Assembly (NCBI GenBank): GCA_023213315.1 | Contig: JAKCPI010005338.1 | Coordinates: 85,315-149,314, forward strand | From: Euborellia annulipes | Lineage: Eukaryota; Arthropoda; Insecta; Dermaptera; Anisolabididae | DNA: 64,000 nucleotides | Reading direction: 5' to 3' | In this document: in pieces, positions 1 through 11,060 of the stretch | Numbering within the stretch: position 1 is the stretch's first letter | Layout of the letters: every line of letters begins with the position of its first letter | The notes under the pieces: model-generated | The model's input: the letters and a program-made list of their open reading frames with translations, nothing else | Told to the model about the DNA's origin: nothing | The model's database searches: none | Made by a program: the position numbers and the translations under genes

Positions 1-65
1 TTCCTTTAATTGAATATAATAGAAATTTCTACGAATGTCGGGTAAATAAATAAAAGATGTTAAAA

Positions 66-445
66 TCTATATATACACGTATATAATTTGCTAATGTCCG
101 TCTGACTGTCCGTTTTGTTTGTCACGCTCTAATTGGGCAACTTCTCGTTGAATTTTCATAACCAAATTTTATATGCTTAAAGAGGACCTTCTAGTGATTA
201 CAGGAAAATTATCTTCGTCTCAAAATTTTTAAAATTTTTTGAGTTATTAATTGCTCATGTTACGATTTCTCCCATAAGAAAATATATGAGGAAACATGTA
301 TTTTTTGGATTTATGTATTCTATGAAGCCGGCACTGGATTGGGATAGTAATAATTTTCGTCTCATAATTAAGAAAAGGGGAGGGTCCGCCGCAGGTGGGC
401 AGCTCAAGTGAGGCGAAGCCCGCCGAAGGCAGGTGGTGCAGTTAG
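66..445 (+). mobile_element. Non-autonomous Helitron, nearly full length
   Basis: Starts TCTATATATACACG at an A/T junction and runs through the family body (AATTTGCTAATGTCCGTCTG near the start, then TATGCTTAAAGAGGACCTTC, then ACGATTTCTCCCATA). It ends with a CCGCCGAAGGCAGG-type hairpin remnant followed by GTTAG, a diverged CTRR end. There is no coding capacity. The end is mutated relative to the best copy at 21558-21930. Confidence 0.75.
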
Positions 446-1239
446 TTTAAGAAAAAGCTTTTAACTCGCCTCCTTCAGATTTACACCCATCGATTTAATT
501 ATAAAAATACAACTTTTTATATAGTGCCCATAATAGGATTGGGATTGGGAGTTGCCTAAAAGCCTTCCACTTTTATCCAAAAAGCTAAATAAAATGAAAT
601 TAATTAAAAAATCTGAAAATGAGAATTCATTTCCTTTAGTAATAATAATAATTTACAAGTTTCCTTTTCTTCTTTTCACTTGTTAAAACTTTATAAATTT
701 ATATATATATATATATATATATTTCTAAAAAAGGAAATTATATTTTAACTCTTTTATAAACATTTTGAATCTATAAATTTAGAAAATCGAAAGGAGCATA
801 GAGAACAGAGCAGACAATTTATAACTTTTAATTGGGGTTGTTAATGAATGTTTTGGGCTCACAGTTATCATGGAAATAACAGAAATTGTGAGAGAGAAAT
901 GTATTTACTATATATTAATGAGATAGAAAAGCTATTCACGTGTTGTTGAATAGAAAAATAAAAAAAATATAACAATTTCAATTACAACTTAAAAAAAAAA
1001 TATGTAGCGAATCTCTTCATAAATAAAAATGAACGAAATGAAATTGTTTCTAATAAAAAAAAAATGTTAAATATCCGAATTAAGGGATCGATTATTTGAT
1101 TATTCACATAATCGAGGTTCTACGGTAGGCTAAAATTTCATTATTTTTTGAAATAATAAATTTCTTTTTAAATGAGCCCCTCAAAACTGGTTAATTGGAG
1201 TTGAATGATTAGGATATTCATTATTTTCTTTAACTCATA
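446..1239. other. AT-rich non-coding stretch
   Basis: No gene or recognised repeat. It contains a short (TA)n run near 700-721, several poly(A) runs, and nothing else that I can support. Confidence 0.6.
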
Positions 1240-1261
1240 TTGTATCAGGTTTTTAGTATAT

Positions 1262-1490
1262 TTTTTACTATAATTTTTAGTATATATTCTTCTAATAGAT
1301 GGCACCATCTTAATTTACTCACTATAATTTTTACCTTATTTTCTTCTAATAGATGGCACCACTATAATGTACTCAATATAAATTTTGTTTTAGTTTATTT
1401 TCTTGTAATAAATGGCATCATTATAATTCACTTACTATAAATTTGCTATTTCAATAATTTTTACTTTACTTTTTTCCAATAGATGGCAAT
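1262..1490. repeat. Degenerate tandem repeat, about four units
   Basis: The motif TTCTAATAGATGGCACCA recurs with variation near 1291, 1345, 1404 and 1475, separated by AT-rich ATTTACTCACTATAA-like linkers. The periods are uneven (54, 59 and 71 bp). A short reading frame passes through but is only the translated repeat. Confidence 0.7.
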
Positions 1491-2200
1491 TGTCAAAAAT
1501 AATTTAGTATTTGGTTGATACGGGGTGGACATATTGAAACCGTCAAGAAAGAAGCCATAGAAATATTTATAACTTATATCGGGTAACTCACTATACATCC
1601 TGAAACACAGTATTAAAAAAAAGGGGTTTTAGAGAAATCCCTTCCATATTTCTTTTATATTCGAGCGTTTTGTGGTTAATAGAAAAAGCCCTCCCATTTT
1701 AGAATGGCACGTATTTAATTGAGTTCATTCATTTTTATTCGCCTCTGCGTATCGTTACCGGAAAGGGTCTTCTATCTGCTTGCTGGTTATGACGGCGGTG
1801 ATATCTGCTCGGCGCCTTTGATATTAATTGTCTTGCATTTCCGGGACCCCGGACGACTAATGGCCAGATAACGGACACCATCCAGAAGTGAATTCGGGCA
1901 ACGAGAACGAGAGAGAGAGAGAGAGAGGTTCTCCTAAATGTGCGGTTTCGTATCATCGTTAAATCAGCCTTTAATCATCCCTTTAATTTCATTATTTCAT
2001 TTCATTTAGAACGAATAGACCGTGAGACACACAACCACCTCAAAGCCAGACTTCTGCCCTTATAATATCAATATAAAGGCACTATCACAACAAGAGGAAG
2101 ATAAGTTATAATTAAATGTGAATATTACCTAACTTTAGAAAACTAGACTCTAAAAGAAAAAACGAATTTCGTGGAAATAGTAGGTGTTCTATTCTAAAGT
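1491..2200. other. Unique sequence with a GC-richer island
   Basis: About 1740-2060 is less AT-rich than its surroundings and matches no repeat in the window. It ends in a (GA)n microsatellite near 1908-1927. The open frame on the minus strand here shows no recognisable domain. It may be conserved non-coding DNA or an unrecognised exon. Confidence 0.35.
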
Positions 2201-2204
2201 TAGG

Positions 2205-2405
2205 TATATATAATTCGCTAATGTCTGTCTGTCACACTCTATTTGGTCAATTTCCTGTAATTTTGAAACGAAATTGTATATGCTTAAAAAGGATCTTCTA
2301 GGGCTTACAGGAAAATTCTTTTCTCTATAACTTTTTTGAAGTTACGATTTGTCCCATAAGAAAGTATGAGGGTATATGTATTCTTTGGGGGTATTATTTA
2401 TGTAT
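2205..2405 (+). mobile_element. Helitron fragment (5' part)
   Basis: Begins TATATATAATTCGCTAATG and keeps the 5' half of the family body as far as CTTACAGGAAAATT and CCCATAAGAAAG. The 3' half and CTAG end are missing. Confidence 0.7.
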
Positions 2406-2553
2406 TTTATTAAAATTTAAAGTCTAATTATAATAAAATTTAATTTTTCAAATGAAAAATTATAAAAATTGTTATTTACAAGTAGTTTTTCCTTTAATTG
2501 TCTTTCTTAGAAATATCTGTATTGCATCGCATGCCGGTCAAATAAATAAAAAT

Positions 2554-2885
2554 TCTATATATGGACCCTGTTACGCATTAGTGTGTCAAGGGCCAGCTAC
2601 CGAGTTTTGAGAAAATTAACATTAAAGTTTTTCTGATTTACATTGTTTTGATTAACATATTTCATTAAAAATACTTTTAATTATAGCATTTGAAACAATA
2701 TTCCATGCTTAACTCAATTTTTAATTTTTGGCGCTTGACATATTAATGCGTAACAGGGTCCATATATATAATAGCAGAGTGTTCGTCACCGTTGACCAAC
2801 TTCCAGTAATTTTGTAACGAAATTTTGCAGTCTTATAGAGGAAGTTTTGGAGAGTGTAGAAAAAATACACGGGACCGCAAGTTCT
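2554..2885 (+). mobile_element. Helitron subfamily 2, interrupted by a TIR element
   Basis: The 5' end TCTATATAT at 2554 is separated from its continuation ATATATAATAGCAGAGTG (from 2762) by a 199-bp inverted-repeat element. The start TCTATATATAATAGCAGAGTG and the phrase TTTTGCAGTCTTATAGAG mark a second subfamily, also seen at 7867 and on the minus strand at 20008. The 3' end is not found. Confidence 0.6.
2563..2761. mobile_element. MITE with ~32-bp TIRs, inserted in a (TA)n tract
   Basis: The left end GGACCCTGTTACGCATTA is mirrored exactly by TAATGCGTAACAGGGTCC at the right end, and the similarity runs about 14 bp further inward (GTCAAG-GCC). The flanks are TATATAT and ATATATA, fitting a short TA-rich target duplication. 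The interior is AT-rich and non-coding. The superfamily is not clear. Confidence 0.8.
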
Positions 2886-3068
2886 TAAAATAAAAGGCAC
2901 AAAAATTCCAGAAAATGAATTAGCGCATTGGAAAGAATTGAGTTTTGACTTGCCTTATGAAAAATTAAAACCAATTAATTAATTAAAATAATTAAATATC
3001 CCAAAATGAAAATAATAAAAATTGTAAATATAAAGAATAGAATAGAAAGATATTTATTACAAAAGTAA

Positions 3069-3300
3069 TTATATATTTATATAATTCGATAATGTCCTTC
3101 TGTCTGTCTCGCTCTATTTGGGCAACTTCCCGTTGGAAATTTTTTACGCTTAGAAGACCTTCTTGGCTAGAAAATTCCTTCATCCCAAAATTCTTATAAG
3201 TTTTTAAGTTATTAATTCCTAAAGTTACGATTTCTCCCATAGGAAATGTATAGAGAAATATTTATGTATTCTTTGCATATATGTATTCTATGAATGTAAA
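3069..3300 (+). mobile_element. Helitron fragment (5' part)
   Basis: Starts ATATAATTCGATAATGTCC and follows the family body to GTATTCTATGAATGTAAAC. The GC-rich 3' hairpin and CTAG are absent. Confidence 0.65.
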
Positions 3301-3339
3301 CAGTATTAGTATATCGAGTATAATGCAGATAAATGTTGT

Positions 3340-3410
3340 GATTTAAAAGGCCGAAGTTAGAAGTAGTGAACCGAAAAAGTTTGAGAACCTCTGCTCTTAA
3401 GCTATAAAAA
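3340..3410. mobile_element. Putative hAT end fragment next to a Helitron
   Basis: GTTTGAGAACCTCTGCTCT read on the other strand is AGAGCAGAGGTTCTCAAAC, which resembles hAT terminal repeats. The same fragment followed by the same Helitron start recurs near 8640-8723. Confidence 0.45.
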
Positions 3411-3695
3411 TCTATATAGTCTGTCACGCTCCCGTTGTAATTTTGAAACCACATTCTATATGCTTATAAAAGACCTTCTAGAGTTTACAGGAAAATTATT
3501 TTCCTCTCGAAATTTCTATAACTTTTTGAGTTATTAATTACAAAAGTTACGAAAATGTATGAGGAAAAATGTATGTATTCTTTGGATTTATGTATTCTAT
3601 TAATGTAAACAAATCCTCAAGCTGGATTGGAATAGTAATAATAATTTTCTTTTCATAATTAAGAAAAGGCGAGAAACCACCGCAGGCGGGCTAGC
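3411..3695 (+). mobile_element. Helitron, internally shortened
   Basis: Starts TCTATATAGTCTGTCACG, with the usual early spacer deleted, and carries the family body through GTATTCTATTAATGTAAAC and GAAAAGGCGAGAAACC. It ends near GCAGGCGGGCTAG. Confidence 0.65.
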
Positions 3696-4009
3696 GGGAT
3701 CAGCGGGGTACCTAAACTTAAATACTGTATAAAATTTGACATGTGTATTTGTTAAAGTTTGATTAAATAAATATTATGTAATTAAAGAAAAAGTGATGAA
3801 TGCAATACAACTTGAAAAAAAAAAAAAAAAAAAAAAAAACACGTGCTATAAATTATCCATCCATTTTTTTTTTCTTTTTATACGAGGTATCGATTGAAGA
3901 ACTAATAAATATTTCTATTCGATAGGATATTGAAAGGAATATCATCAAAGGGCTTCTATATTAAACGCGAGTCGAAATTTGCCGTGATGTTATGAACTTT
4001 TCACATATA

Positions 4010-4075
4010 TACACACACACACACATGCGACAACGAAATTCGTTAGGTTATAACACCTCTCTCTCTCTCTCTCTC
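4010..4075. repeat. (AC)n and (CT)n microsatellites
   Basis: A (AC)n tract at about 4009-4024 and a (CT)n tract at about 4053-4074. Confidence 0.9.
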
Positions 4076-4741
4076 CACTTGGTAAAAGATGATTGAGTTT
4101 CAGCCACAGATAAACTTCCCTATCTACAAAGTTACCAACTTGATTTTTGTAACTCTTCTAAAAGGTGGTGCGAAAAAATAGACACCTCAACGCCAAAAAG
4201 AAGGTGAGTGACATTCCCCCGACCCCCTTTTTTTTGCAGTACTTTATAGATTCAATAAACTCCAACTGCAGGAAAGAGGAGGAGATTGACTGCAAGATCG
4301 TGACAGAGACGTCTTGATATGTCAACGTATATAAACAGACACCACACAAGATAGAAAATGCATCTCAAGAGAATAAAAAAAAAAAGAGATCAAATCCACA
4401 AATTGGCCACACCACTGGTGAATGAAACGTGTCAATTTTTTCGGTCTTGGATTGAGATGAGATGAAATGAATCCTCTCAAGCACTCAAATCGCTTTTCAA
4501 TGACAACATGACTTAGAAAAGGGAGTGCCATAAGCCGCTCAGAGAGACTCCCCCTCCCCCACCAACTCTCCTTAGCTTTTAATCGTCCTTACGACATAAA
4601 TGCTCTTTTGTTTCTCTCGGCCCTCTGACGACGAAACTACCGTTGATGAGCTTCTATAGTAAGCTGCCGCTCCGCTTTAGAGGATTAATTATTTCTTTGG
4701 AAGATAGACTTAAATAAATAATTTTTACTAAATTCAATTTT

Positions 4742-5295
4742 TACTTTCACTTACCTATATATTTGTTAATATAATATAGAGGAAAAGTATTGGTTGCATG
4801 TAAAAAATTTGATGTCAAGATATTTTGAAGTCCCCTGAGTCCAAAAAAGTGGGTCCCACAAATGGGTTTGTCTGTGTTCAATTTAAAGCAAGAAGGAATT
4901 GAGCTACGAAGTTGAAATTTTATATTTAATTTAATCAACCGCCTGATTCGTGAAAATAAGCTTTTGAACAAAATCAGCCAAAGAGTACTAGTACTTTACT
5001 TATGTACTTTTTCAGAGTTTTTTGATTTTATCAAAATTCGCTGTAACGATTTTGATTAAAATTCAAAAATCAATTATGATTTAGATGCTCTTTAAAATGT
5101 ATATTCTCATTTTGTCTGCGAAATTGTTTGAAGCACACTTTACTCTTGTACTTCTTACGAAAGATAGTTGCCATAGAAAACTGTTTTACATCTTGAATTC
5201 TAATATAACGGCGAATACTAAATATATGTCGACACAAAAAAAAATCTGATGTGAAAGATCAGAACACAACTTTCAATTACCGAAGGTAATTATTT
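4742..5295 (+). repeat. HER copy
   Basis: Starts ACTTTCACTTACCTATATAT and includes CCCCTGAGTCCAAAAAAGTG, GAGTACTAGTACTTTACTTA, GATGCTCTTTAAAATGTATA and the start of the 3' hairpin region. The 3' hairpin is diverged. Confidence 0.75.
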
Positions 5296-5751
5296 TGCGA
5301 TCGGATTATATTTATAAAGTAAATATCGGCAAGTCGTAAGATCTCTTGCACATGAAAAAATAATGCCGTAAAATGCACGGTGTGACTAAGGCCTATCTCG
5401 TTCTCAAACTTAATTAATAATTTTATTTAGATATTAAAAAAAAAACAACATTAATTAGAATTTCTATAGTTTTAATTAAATATTCCAGGTGTTTTAAGTA
5501 TGAATAATAAACTTTACTATCATCCTTAAAGAAATATTAAAAAGTAAAAAAAAAAATATTTTTTTGAATTACAGTAGAAGATAAAATTCTTTTTATTAAA
5601 TAAATTTATATTAAAAAGAGATACGAATCTCTGACGTCTTCTTTTTACAAGATAATGAAAAGAAGACAATCAAATCTCTATGATTTCATAAATTTTATTA
5701 AAAATATATCATCTGATTGGTGTCGTTTCCAAAGAAGTGATTGGTGCGCGC

Positions 5752-6094
5752 ATATATATAATTCGCTAATAGTTCGTCTGTCATATTATTTGGGCAACTT
5801 CCTGTAATTTCGAAATCAAATTATATATGCTTAAAGAGGACCTTGTAGAGATTACAGGACTCCCGAATTTTCTATAACTTTTTGAGTTATTAATTGTTGA
5901 AGTTACGATTTCTCCCAAAGAAATGTATGATTATGTATTCTTTGTATTTGTGTATTCTATGAATGTAAACCAATCTTCAAACAGGCCCTGGATTAGACTA
6001 ATAATAATTTTCGTCTAATAATTAAAAAAGGCGAGGGTCCGCCGCAGACGGGCCCGAGTCAGCTAAGGGTCCATGGGGACTAAGTAGCAGCTAG
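5752..6094 (+). mobile_element. Helitron, near full length
   Basis: Starts ATATATATAATTCGCTAATA (leading TC lost) and follows the body. The 3' part is GGGTCCGCCGCAGACGGGCC, then GCAGCTAG at 6088-6094, a canonical CTAG end, followed by T. Confidence 0.75.
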
Positions 6095-7290
6095 TAAAAC
6101 AAACACATTCCCTATTTCGTAAAATCCACACATTAGAATAATGCCAGCTGAGCCTGAAGATGACCAAAACGTCAGCGATGTAAGCAAAAATTTTGCTATT
6201 TATTTTTCTGACTCCAGCACCATTAAACTTACACCTACACAGTTCTTCAGCAATCGCACTAATTTATTTATTTCAATTTGGGCGACGACGTTTCGGGTGC
6301 TAATCGCCCCATTTATGTTGAAATGAGGGATAAAATGCTATGAATGGATGATTGAAAATTAAAATTCGCCAATTTTTTTTCTCTCTTTTCTTTTGGGCGG
6401 ATGAATTTTAAGAACGATTTAAATGGGGAGGGTATTGTTTGGACTTTGTTCATTGACAATCCAAGCTTGATTTGACATTTTTGTCTCGCAGATGATTACA
6501 ACGTCAATGACATTTAACAAGGGAATGGGTGAATGGAAAGGGAAGGGAATTAGGGGACCGGGGCCATAGGGCGGCGGCATCAAGTTTGCCCAGCCGTGAA
6601 TAACGCACACACACACACACACAAAAACCTCCCAGCTATTATTATAATTTGAACAAATTTCAACATGCAATGAGACAATATCAGCTCAAATGAGTAATTA
6701 ACTTGCATTCCTCAATGAAGAATTCGACATTTAGTCTCTGAATTTAATAATATATATCTCTCTCTCATTCTCGACGATTCAATAAAGCCGTTTCCTTAAA
6801 AGGTTTGTTAATACGTATATATCGTGGGTGGTAATAACATTCCAGTTGCCCGTTTCAATTATCCGCTTCTCTCTGTCTGTAGTATATATGAGAAGCCTTT
6901 TGCCTGATGCACATTGCTAGTCAACCGCAGAGACTCGCTAATATAATGTTAATTGGAAAATAATTACATTCGCTGGTGGTTAAATGTCGATCTAGTTACA
7001 GACGGTTTAAAAAAAAATATATATATATGGGAAAATAATTACGTACGTTTTTTGTTGTTTAATTATTAATTTACGTTTGTTTCAAATTTTTTTTTTATAA
7101 TGAATGACAGATTTCCAATAAGAGAGGGAGGGATGGGGGTTACTATAAAATTAAATCAGCTAATTTGGAACATTACAGGGAGATAGATATTGACAAGCTT
7201 CTAAACGTAACTTTTCCCGTTTTATTTCTCCCAGAATTGCATCTTCTGCATTTTAGAATTTTATATTTCTAGATATTATTGATTTATTTT
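6095..7290. other. Unique sequence, no gene recognised
   Basis: Two short frames (about 6141-6326 plus and 6419-6670 minus) show no domain, and the second crosses a (CA)n tract near 6604-6622. About 6780-6990 is GC-richer and repeat-free, a possible regulatory island. AT-rich after 7010. Confidence 0.4.
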
Positions 7291-7684
7291 ATTTTCTCTT
7301 ATCTTATTTTATTATTAGTATTGGATTCATGTCAAAAATTCGATGTCGAGATTTTGATGTCCCCTGAGTCCAAAAAAATGGGTCTCGCAAAATGGTCTCT
7401 TTGTGAACAATATATCTCAAGAACGAAAAGAGCTAGGATGCTAAGATTTTAGATTTACGCCTTATTGCTTGCGAGAGCTGATAGACCTGCCTTCTTGACG
7501 TTTCGCTCCGAAATCTCAACTTGCATGTGGTGGCATTAGAATAGGGTTTGGACACCGGTGGAAACCGAAACCGGTAAACCGGTTTTTTGGCTAATTTTCA
7601 AAAACCGAAAAACCGAGTTTTTCCCAAAAACCGAATTCGGTTTTTTTTAATTTTTCTTCAGTAATACTTGTATTCAAATTATAA

Positions 7685-7860
7685 ATTAACCCGTGAGCCA
7701 TGGCTCAGAGAGAATACATTAGATTCTAGTGGCTTGGGGTTTCTGGTTCGCTTCCCGTCCCAAGCGAGAAAAATGTATTTCATTTTAATTGGCTATCAAT
7801 CATTTGAAATAAATAGGTATATTGTCTAAATGGCCTTAGATGCCGAATTTTCTAATACTT
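7685..7860 (+). mobile_element. SINE, tRNA-like head degraded
   Basis: The head remnant contains TGGTTCGCTTCCCGTCCCAA (B-box-like). The body TTGGCTATCAATCATTTGAA and CTAAATGGCCTTAGATGCCG matches the body of the tRNA-SINE on the minus strand at 60062-60228. Confidence 0.6.
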
Positions 7861-7866
7861 AAATAA

Positions 7867-8096
7867 TCTATATATAATAATAGCGGAGTGTCTGTCTGTC
7901 TATCCGTCCGTATGTCTCGCTGTTTGACCAACTTTCTGTTGGAATGGCGAAATTTTGCAGTTTTATAGAGTACGTTATTGAGTGTCCAGGAAAAATACTC
8001 GGGTCCCGAAATTCCTACAATTTTTTGAGTTATTAATTCCTAAAGTTACGATTTCTCCCATAGGAAATGTATAGAGAAATATTTATGTATTTTTTG
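7867..8096 (+). mobile_element. Helitron subfamily 2, 5' part, nested in hAT
   Basis: Starts TCTATATATAATAATAGCGG at an A/T site and continues through TTTTGCAGTTTTATAGAG to TATTTATGTATTTTTTGC. The 3' terminus is lost. Confidence 0.7.
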
Positions 8097-8639
8097 CTTC
8101 CAAAAATGGTGGTGCGTTCTAAATAGATTCAGATGTTGAAAAAACCGGTTTAAAACCGGTTTACCGGTTTTCCGCTTTGTAAAAAACCGAAAAACCGGTT
8201 TTCAAAATTTTCCGTTTTTTCCATACCCTACATTAGAATGAGCCGCTGATGAATAAGTGCTATTAAATGCCTTCGGAGAAAAGACTCTAAAAAGTTATGT
8301 TCTCATTGCCAAGAAACCAGTCTACCCCCTGGCACGTGGCACAGAGCTTTTAAACAAAATCGTTCAAAGAATACTAGTACTTTGCTAAAGAACTTATACA
8401 ATTTTTTTTTTTTTTTTTTGTTTTTCTGAATTCGCACAAATAATCAAAATCTATAATAATTGATGTAACAAGAGGATGGATGGACATTCAGTCCACCGAG
8501 CCCAGGTTTTTGGTGAGACCGAAACGTTATTAGGTCTAAAAGAAAGAGAACTACCAATGTGTTTTTCTTCAATTTGAATAAAAAAGATCTTTGAATGGAA
8601 AAAAAATTAGTCGAGAAATTGTTCGAATATTAGACAGAT

Positions 8640-8723
8640 TTATGTTACTGGGAGGAGCGGAAAAATTAAGAAATTTGTGAACCAAAAAAAAGTATGAGAA
8701 CTTCTGCTCTGAAGCTATAAAAA
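8640..8723. mobile_element. Putative hAT end fragment next to a Helitron
   Basis: GTATGAGAACTTCTGCTCT is followed by GAAGCTATAAAAATC, the same arrangement as at 3340-3411, directly upstream of a Helitron. Confidence 0.45.
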
Positions 8724-9130
8724 TCTATATATATATATATATATATATATAATAATTCGCTGATGTTTATCCGTCTGCCTGTCCGTTTTTCTGTCACGCT
8801 CTATTTTGGCAACTTCCTGTTGGAATTTCGAAACAAATTTTTATATGCTTAAAGAGGACATTCTCGGGATTACAATAAAATTATTTTCGTTCCAAAATTC
8901 CTATAACTTTTTGAGTTATTAATTGGTGAAGTTTACGATTTCTACAATAGGAAATGTATATGGAAACATATATGTATTCTTTGCAATTATGTATTCTATG
9001 AATGTTAAGAATCATCATGCAGGCACTGGATTGGAATTATGATGATAAGAATTTTTTTTTCAAAAATAAGAAAAGGCGAATGTCCACCGAGCCAGCTGAT
9101 CGGGGGGGGGGTCTCGGGGGCGAAGCTATT
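8724..9130 (+). mobile_element. Helitron, near full length
   Basis: Starts TCTATATATATATATAT with an expanded (TA)n, then AATTCGCTGATG and the full body. It ends in the GTCCACCGAGCCAGCTGATC and GGGGGCGAAGCTAT region with the terminal hairpin partly lost. Confidence 0.7.
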
Positions 9131-9847
9131 AATAATAAATGTATTAATTAAAATTTTAATGATATTATCTAAAACGTTGATTTTTTCCCGGCATTAAATT
9201 TACTTAAAAGGAAAAAGACGAAAAAAAAAAAAAAAACATATTTGATGGTGTGATTAAATATTACAGCATGAGGGTTTTTATTAATAATTGCTTTTTAGGG
9301 TTGTATTCTACGGTAAATGGAACCCTCAGTCTAAAATAATATTCTCGGTTGGTCGGATCGATGGGTTGTAAAATCTGCCACGCGCGCTATCTTTTGACCC
9401 TTTAAAAGCCCTTTAATTTCACTTATATATTTTAATAAATGGCCACTAGGACGATTTATAAAACCACATATATTTATTACAGTAAAACATGTAACAATGA
9501 TGACCCCTAAAGACCTTTGGCCTCTAATCTCTTCAGTGAAATTTAATTTAAATCATATCTCGGTCATTTATAATGTTTTGTATTTTCTACTTCAATTTGC
9601 CAAGCCCCTGACATTTAGGATAAATACATAATCGTGCATTTCATAGGACAGAGATGTTCTTTCTAATGGTCTTTAACATTAGTAGAGAAGTTGTGCCTTA
9701 AGGAGGATCCACCTTCGAGTAGCTAATTATTCATATTCAATAAATGAGACATGTCCAGACTAATGATTGATTGATTGGCTAAATGAAATAGAGAGAGTTT
9801 AAAAAGTCGTGAATGATAAAAATTTTTTTTTATTAATTTAGAACAAT
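9131..9847. other. Unique AT-rich sequence
   Basis: No repeat or coding signal recognised. About 9340-9420 is slightly GC-richer (CCACGCGCGCTATC). Confidence 0.4.
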
Positions 9848-10069
9848 AAAAAATCTGGTGTGACTCAGCACACAACTTTCTCTTTCATTCGGTAATTGAA
9901 AGTTGTGTCAAATTATTTAAAAATATTTATATTTTGTTACCATATTAAGTACAAGATATATATTTTAAAGAGCATTTTTTTGGACTCAGGGGACCTCAAA
10001 ACGTGTATATCCATCAAAAACTCGATATCAAATTTTTTTTCTCTCAACATATATAGGTAAGAGAAAGTA
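9848..10069 (-). repeat. HER copy, internally deleted
   Basis: Low coordinates hold the 3' hairpin (AAAAAATCTGGTGTGAC, inner CTTTCTCTTTCATTCGG), here with a shortened arm. High coordinates hold the 5' end (ATATAGGTAAGAGAAAGTA). The middle is deleted so that GAGCATTTTT joins TTTGGACTCAGG, giving about 220 bp. Confidence 0.8.
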
Positions 10070-10189
10070 AAAAAAAAGAAGAAAATTTAATTATATATCA
10101 ATTTTTATAATTTTTCATTTGAGAGATTTAATTATTTCATTTTTAAAATTAATTAGCTTTAATTTTTTTTAAGGAGAAATAGAACACAA

Positions 10190-10410
10190 TGCTTTCCAAT
10201 GGAAGATTTCCAGATTTTTGAACCTTTTAAAAGAACCCCTTAAAAGGGGGGATCCCTACTCCTAATTTGACACAATGATAGCCTAAAACCATCCTCGGAA
10301 AATTCCCTACCCATTAAAAAAAAAACTCCATGAAAATCTGCACAGTAGTTTTGGATTCTATGAGTTACAAACAGAGTAACTTTGTCTTTGATAAAATAGT
10401 AAAAGTAATA
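10190..10410 (+). mobile_element. RTE-like LINE/SINE 3' tail
   Basis: ATGATAGCCTAAAACCATCC, then AAAAACTCCATGAAAATCTG, GCACAGTAGTTTTGGATTCT and ATGAGTTACAAACAGAGTAA is the kind of 3' tail seen on RTE-clade LINEs and derived SINEs. Part of it recurs near 47225-47305. It is truncated with no coding region. Confidence 0.5.
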
Positions 10411-11060
10411 AAATATAATATAGATATCAATAATTAAAGTTAAAAATTGAATAATTAAATCTCACAATTATTATTCTATAATTAATCATATATATTAAAT
10501 TTCAATTTTCGTATTTTTGTCATTTAATGTTATATGGGTAATGATAATGATGATATAGTGAAGTGAAGAAACAGATTCCATATAAAAATTGATATTTTTC
10601 AACCCTATTTTGTTGAAAACAACAAATAACTTGTCTGTGCAAAACTTTCCAAAAAATTAGAAATATTTTTATTAACACTTGTTTATATTAATCGGATTGT
10701 TTTTTTCTTGTTTGTAATAAGACTAGATGTCAGTTAGACGTCCGGTTGCATCCCGGAAGATTTGAGAGTGGTTGTATTCTGTTTGTGAACCATCCCAGAG
10801 GGAAAAGGGAAGACGAGAGAAGAGGATCCTGGAGGTGACTGGGACGTCCGTCTGTCTGAATGGCCGACCCGTGTAATCCGAGGGACACCCATCAGGATTT
10901 GTCTCAGGCTCTAGCTCTACTCCTACTCCACTATTCATGACAAATAGATCCCGGCAAGTTTGGATTTTCTGTTTTTTTTTACTAAAATATAGAGCTTGTA
11001 AAATAATACTAACACCGGCTATTTGACAACTGACAAATTGAATGAAATTATTTTCTTTTT
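10411..11060. other. Unique sequence
   Basis: About 10720-10950 is GC-richer with an open frame on the minus strand that has no recognisable domain. The rest is AT-rich. Possible regulatory or exon remnant, unsupported. Confidence 0.35.

Larger units (their letters stand above)
7542..8230. mobile_element. hAT-type non-autonomous element with 8-bp TSD
   Basis: The left terminus TAGGGTTTGGACACCGG is mirrored by the right end TTTTCCATACCCTA. Both sides carry the 8-bp direct repeat CATTAGAA (7534-7541 and 8231-8238), the duplication length of hAT transposons. The subterminal regions are dense in ACCGGT and AACCGG motifs in both orientations, typical of transposase-binding clusters. A SINE and a Helitron fragment are nested inside. 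No transposase is encoded. Confidence 0.88.
7291..8445 (+). repeat. HER copy split by nested insertions
   Basis: The left part runs TTTTCTCTTATC to AGAACGAAAAGAGCTAGG (about 7291-7440). The right part resumes at GGCACGTGGCACAGAGCTTT and ACTAGTACTTTGC (about 8328-8400). The interruption contains the hAT element 7542-8230 and some unassigned sequence on both sides of it. Confidence 0.65.

Noticed and set aside
1262..1490. CRISPR-like array
   Set aside because: Only four diverged units with uneven spacing in an animal genome. Simple tandem repeat.
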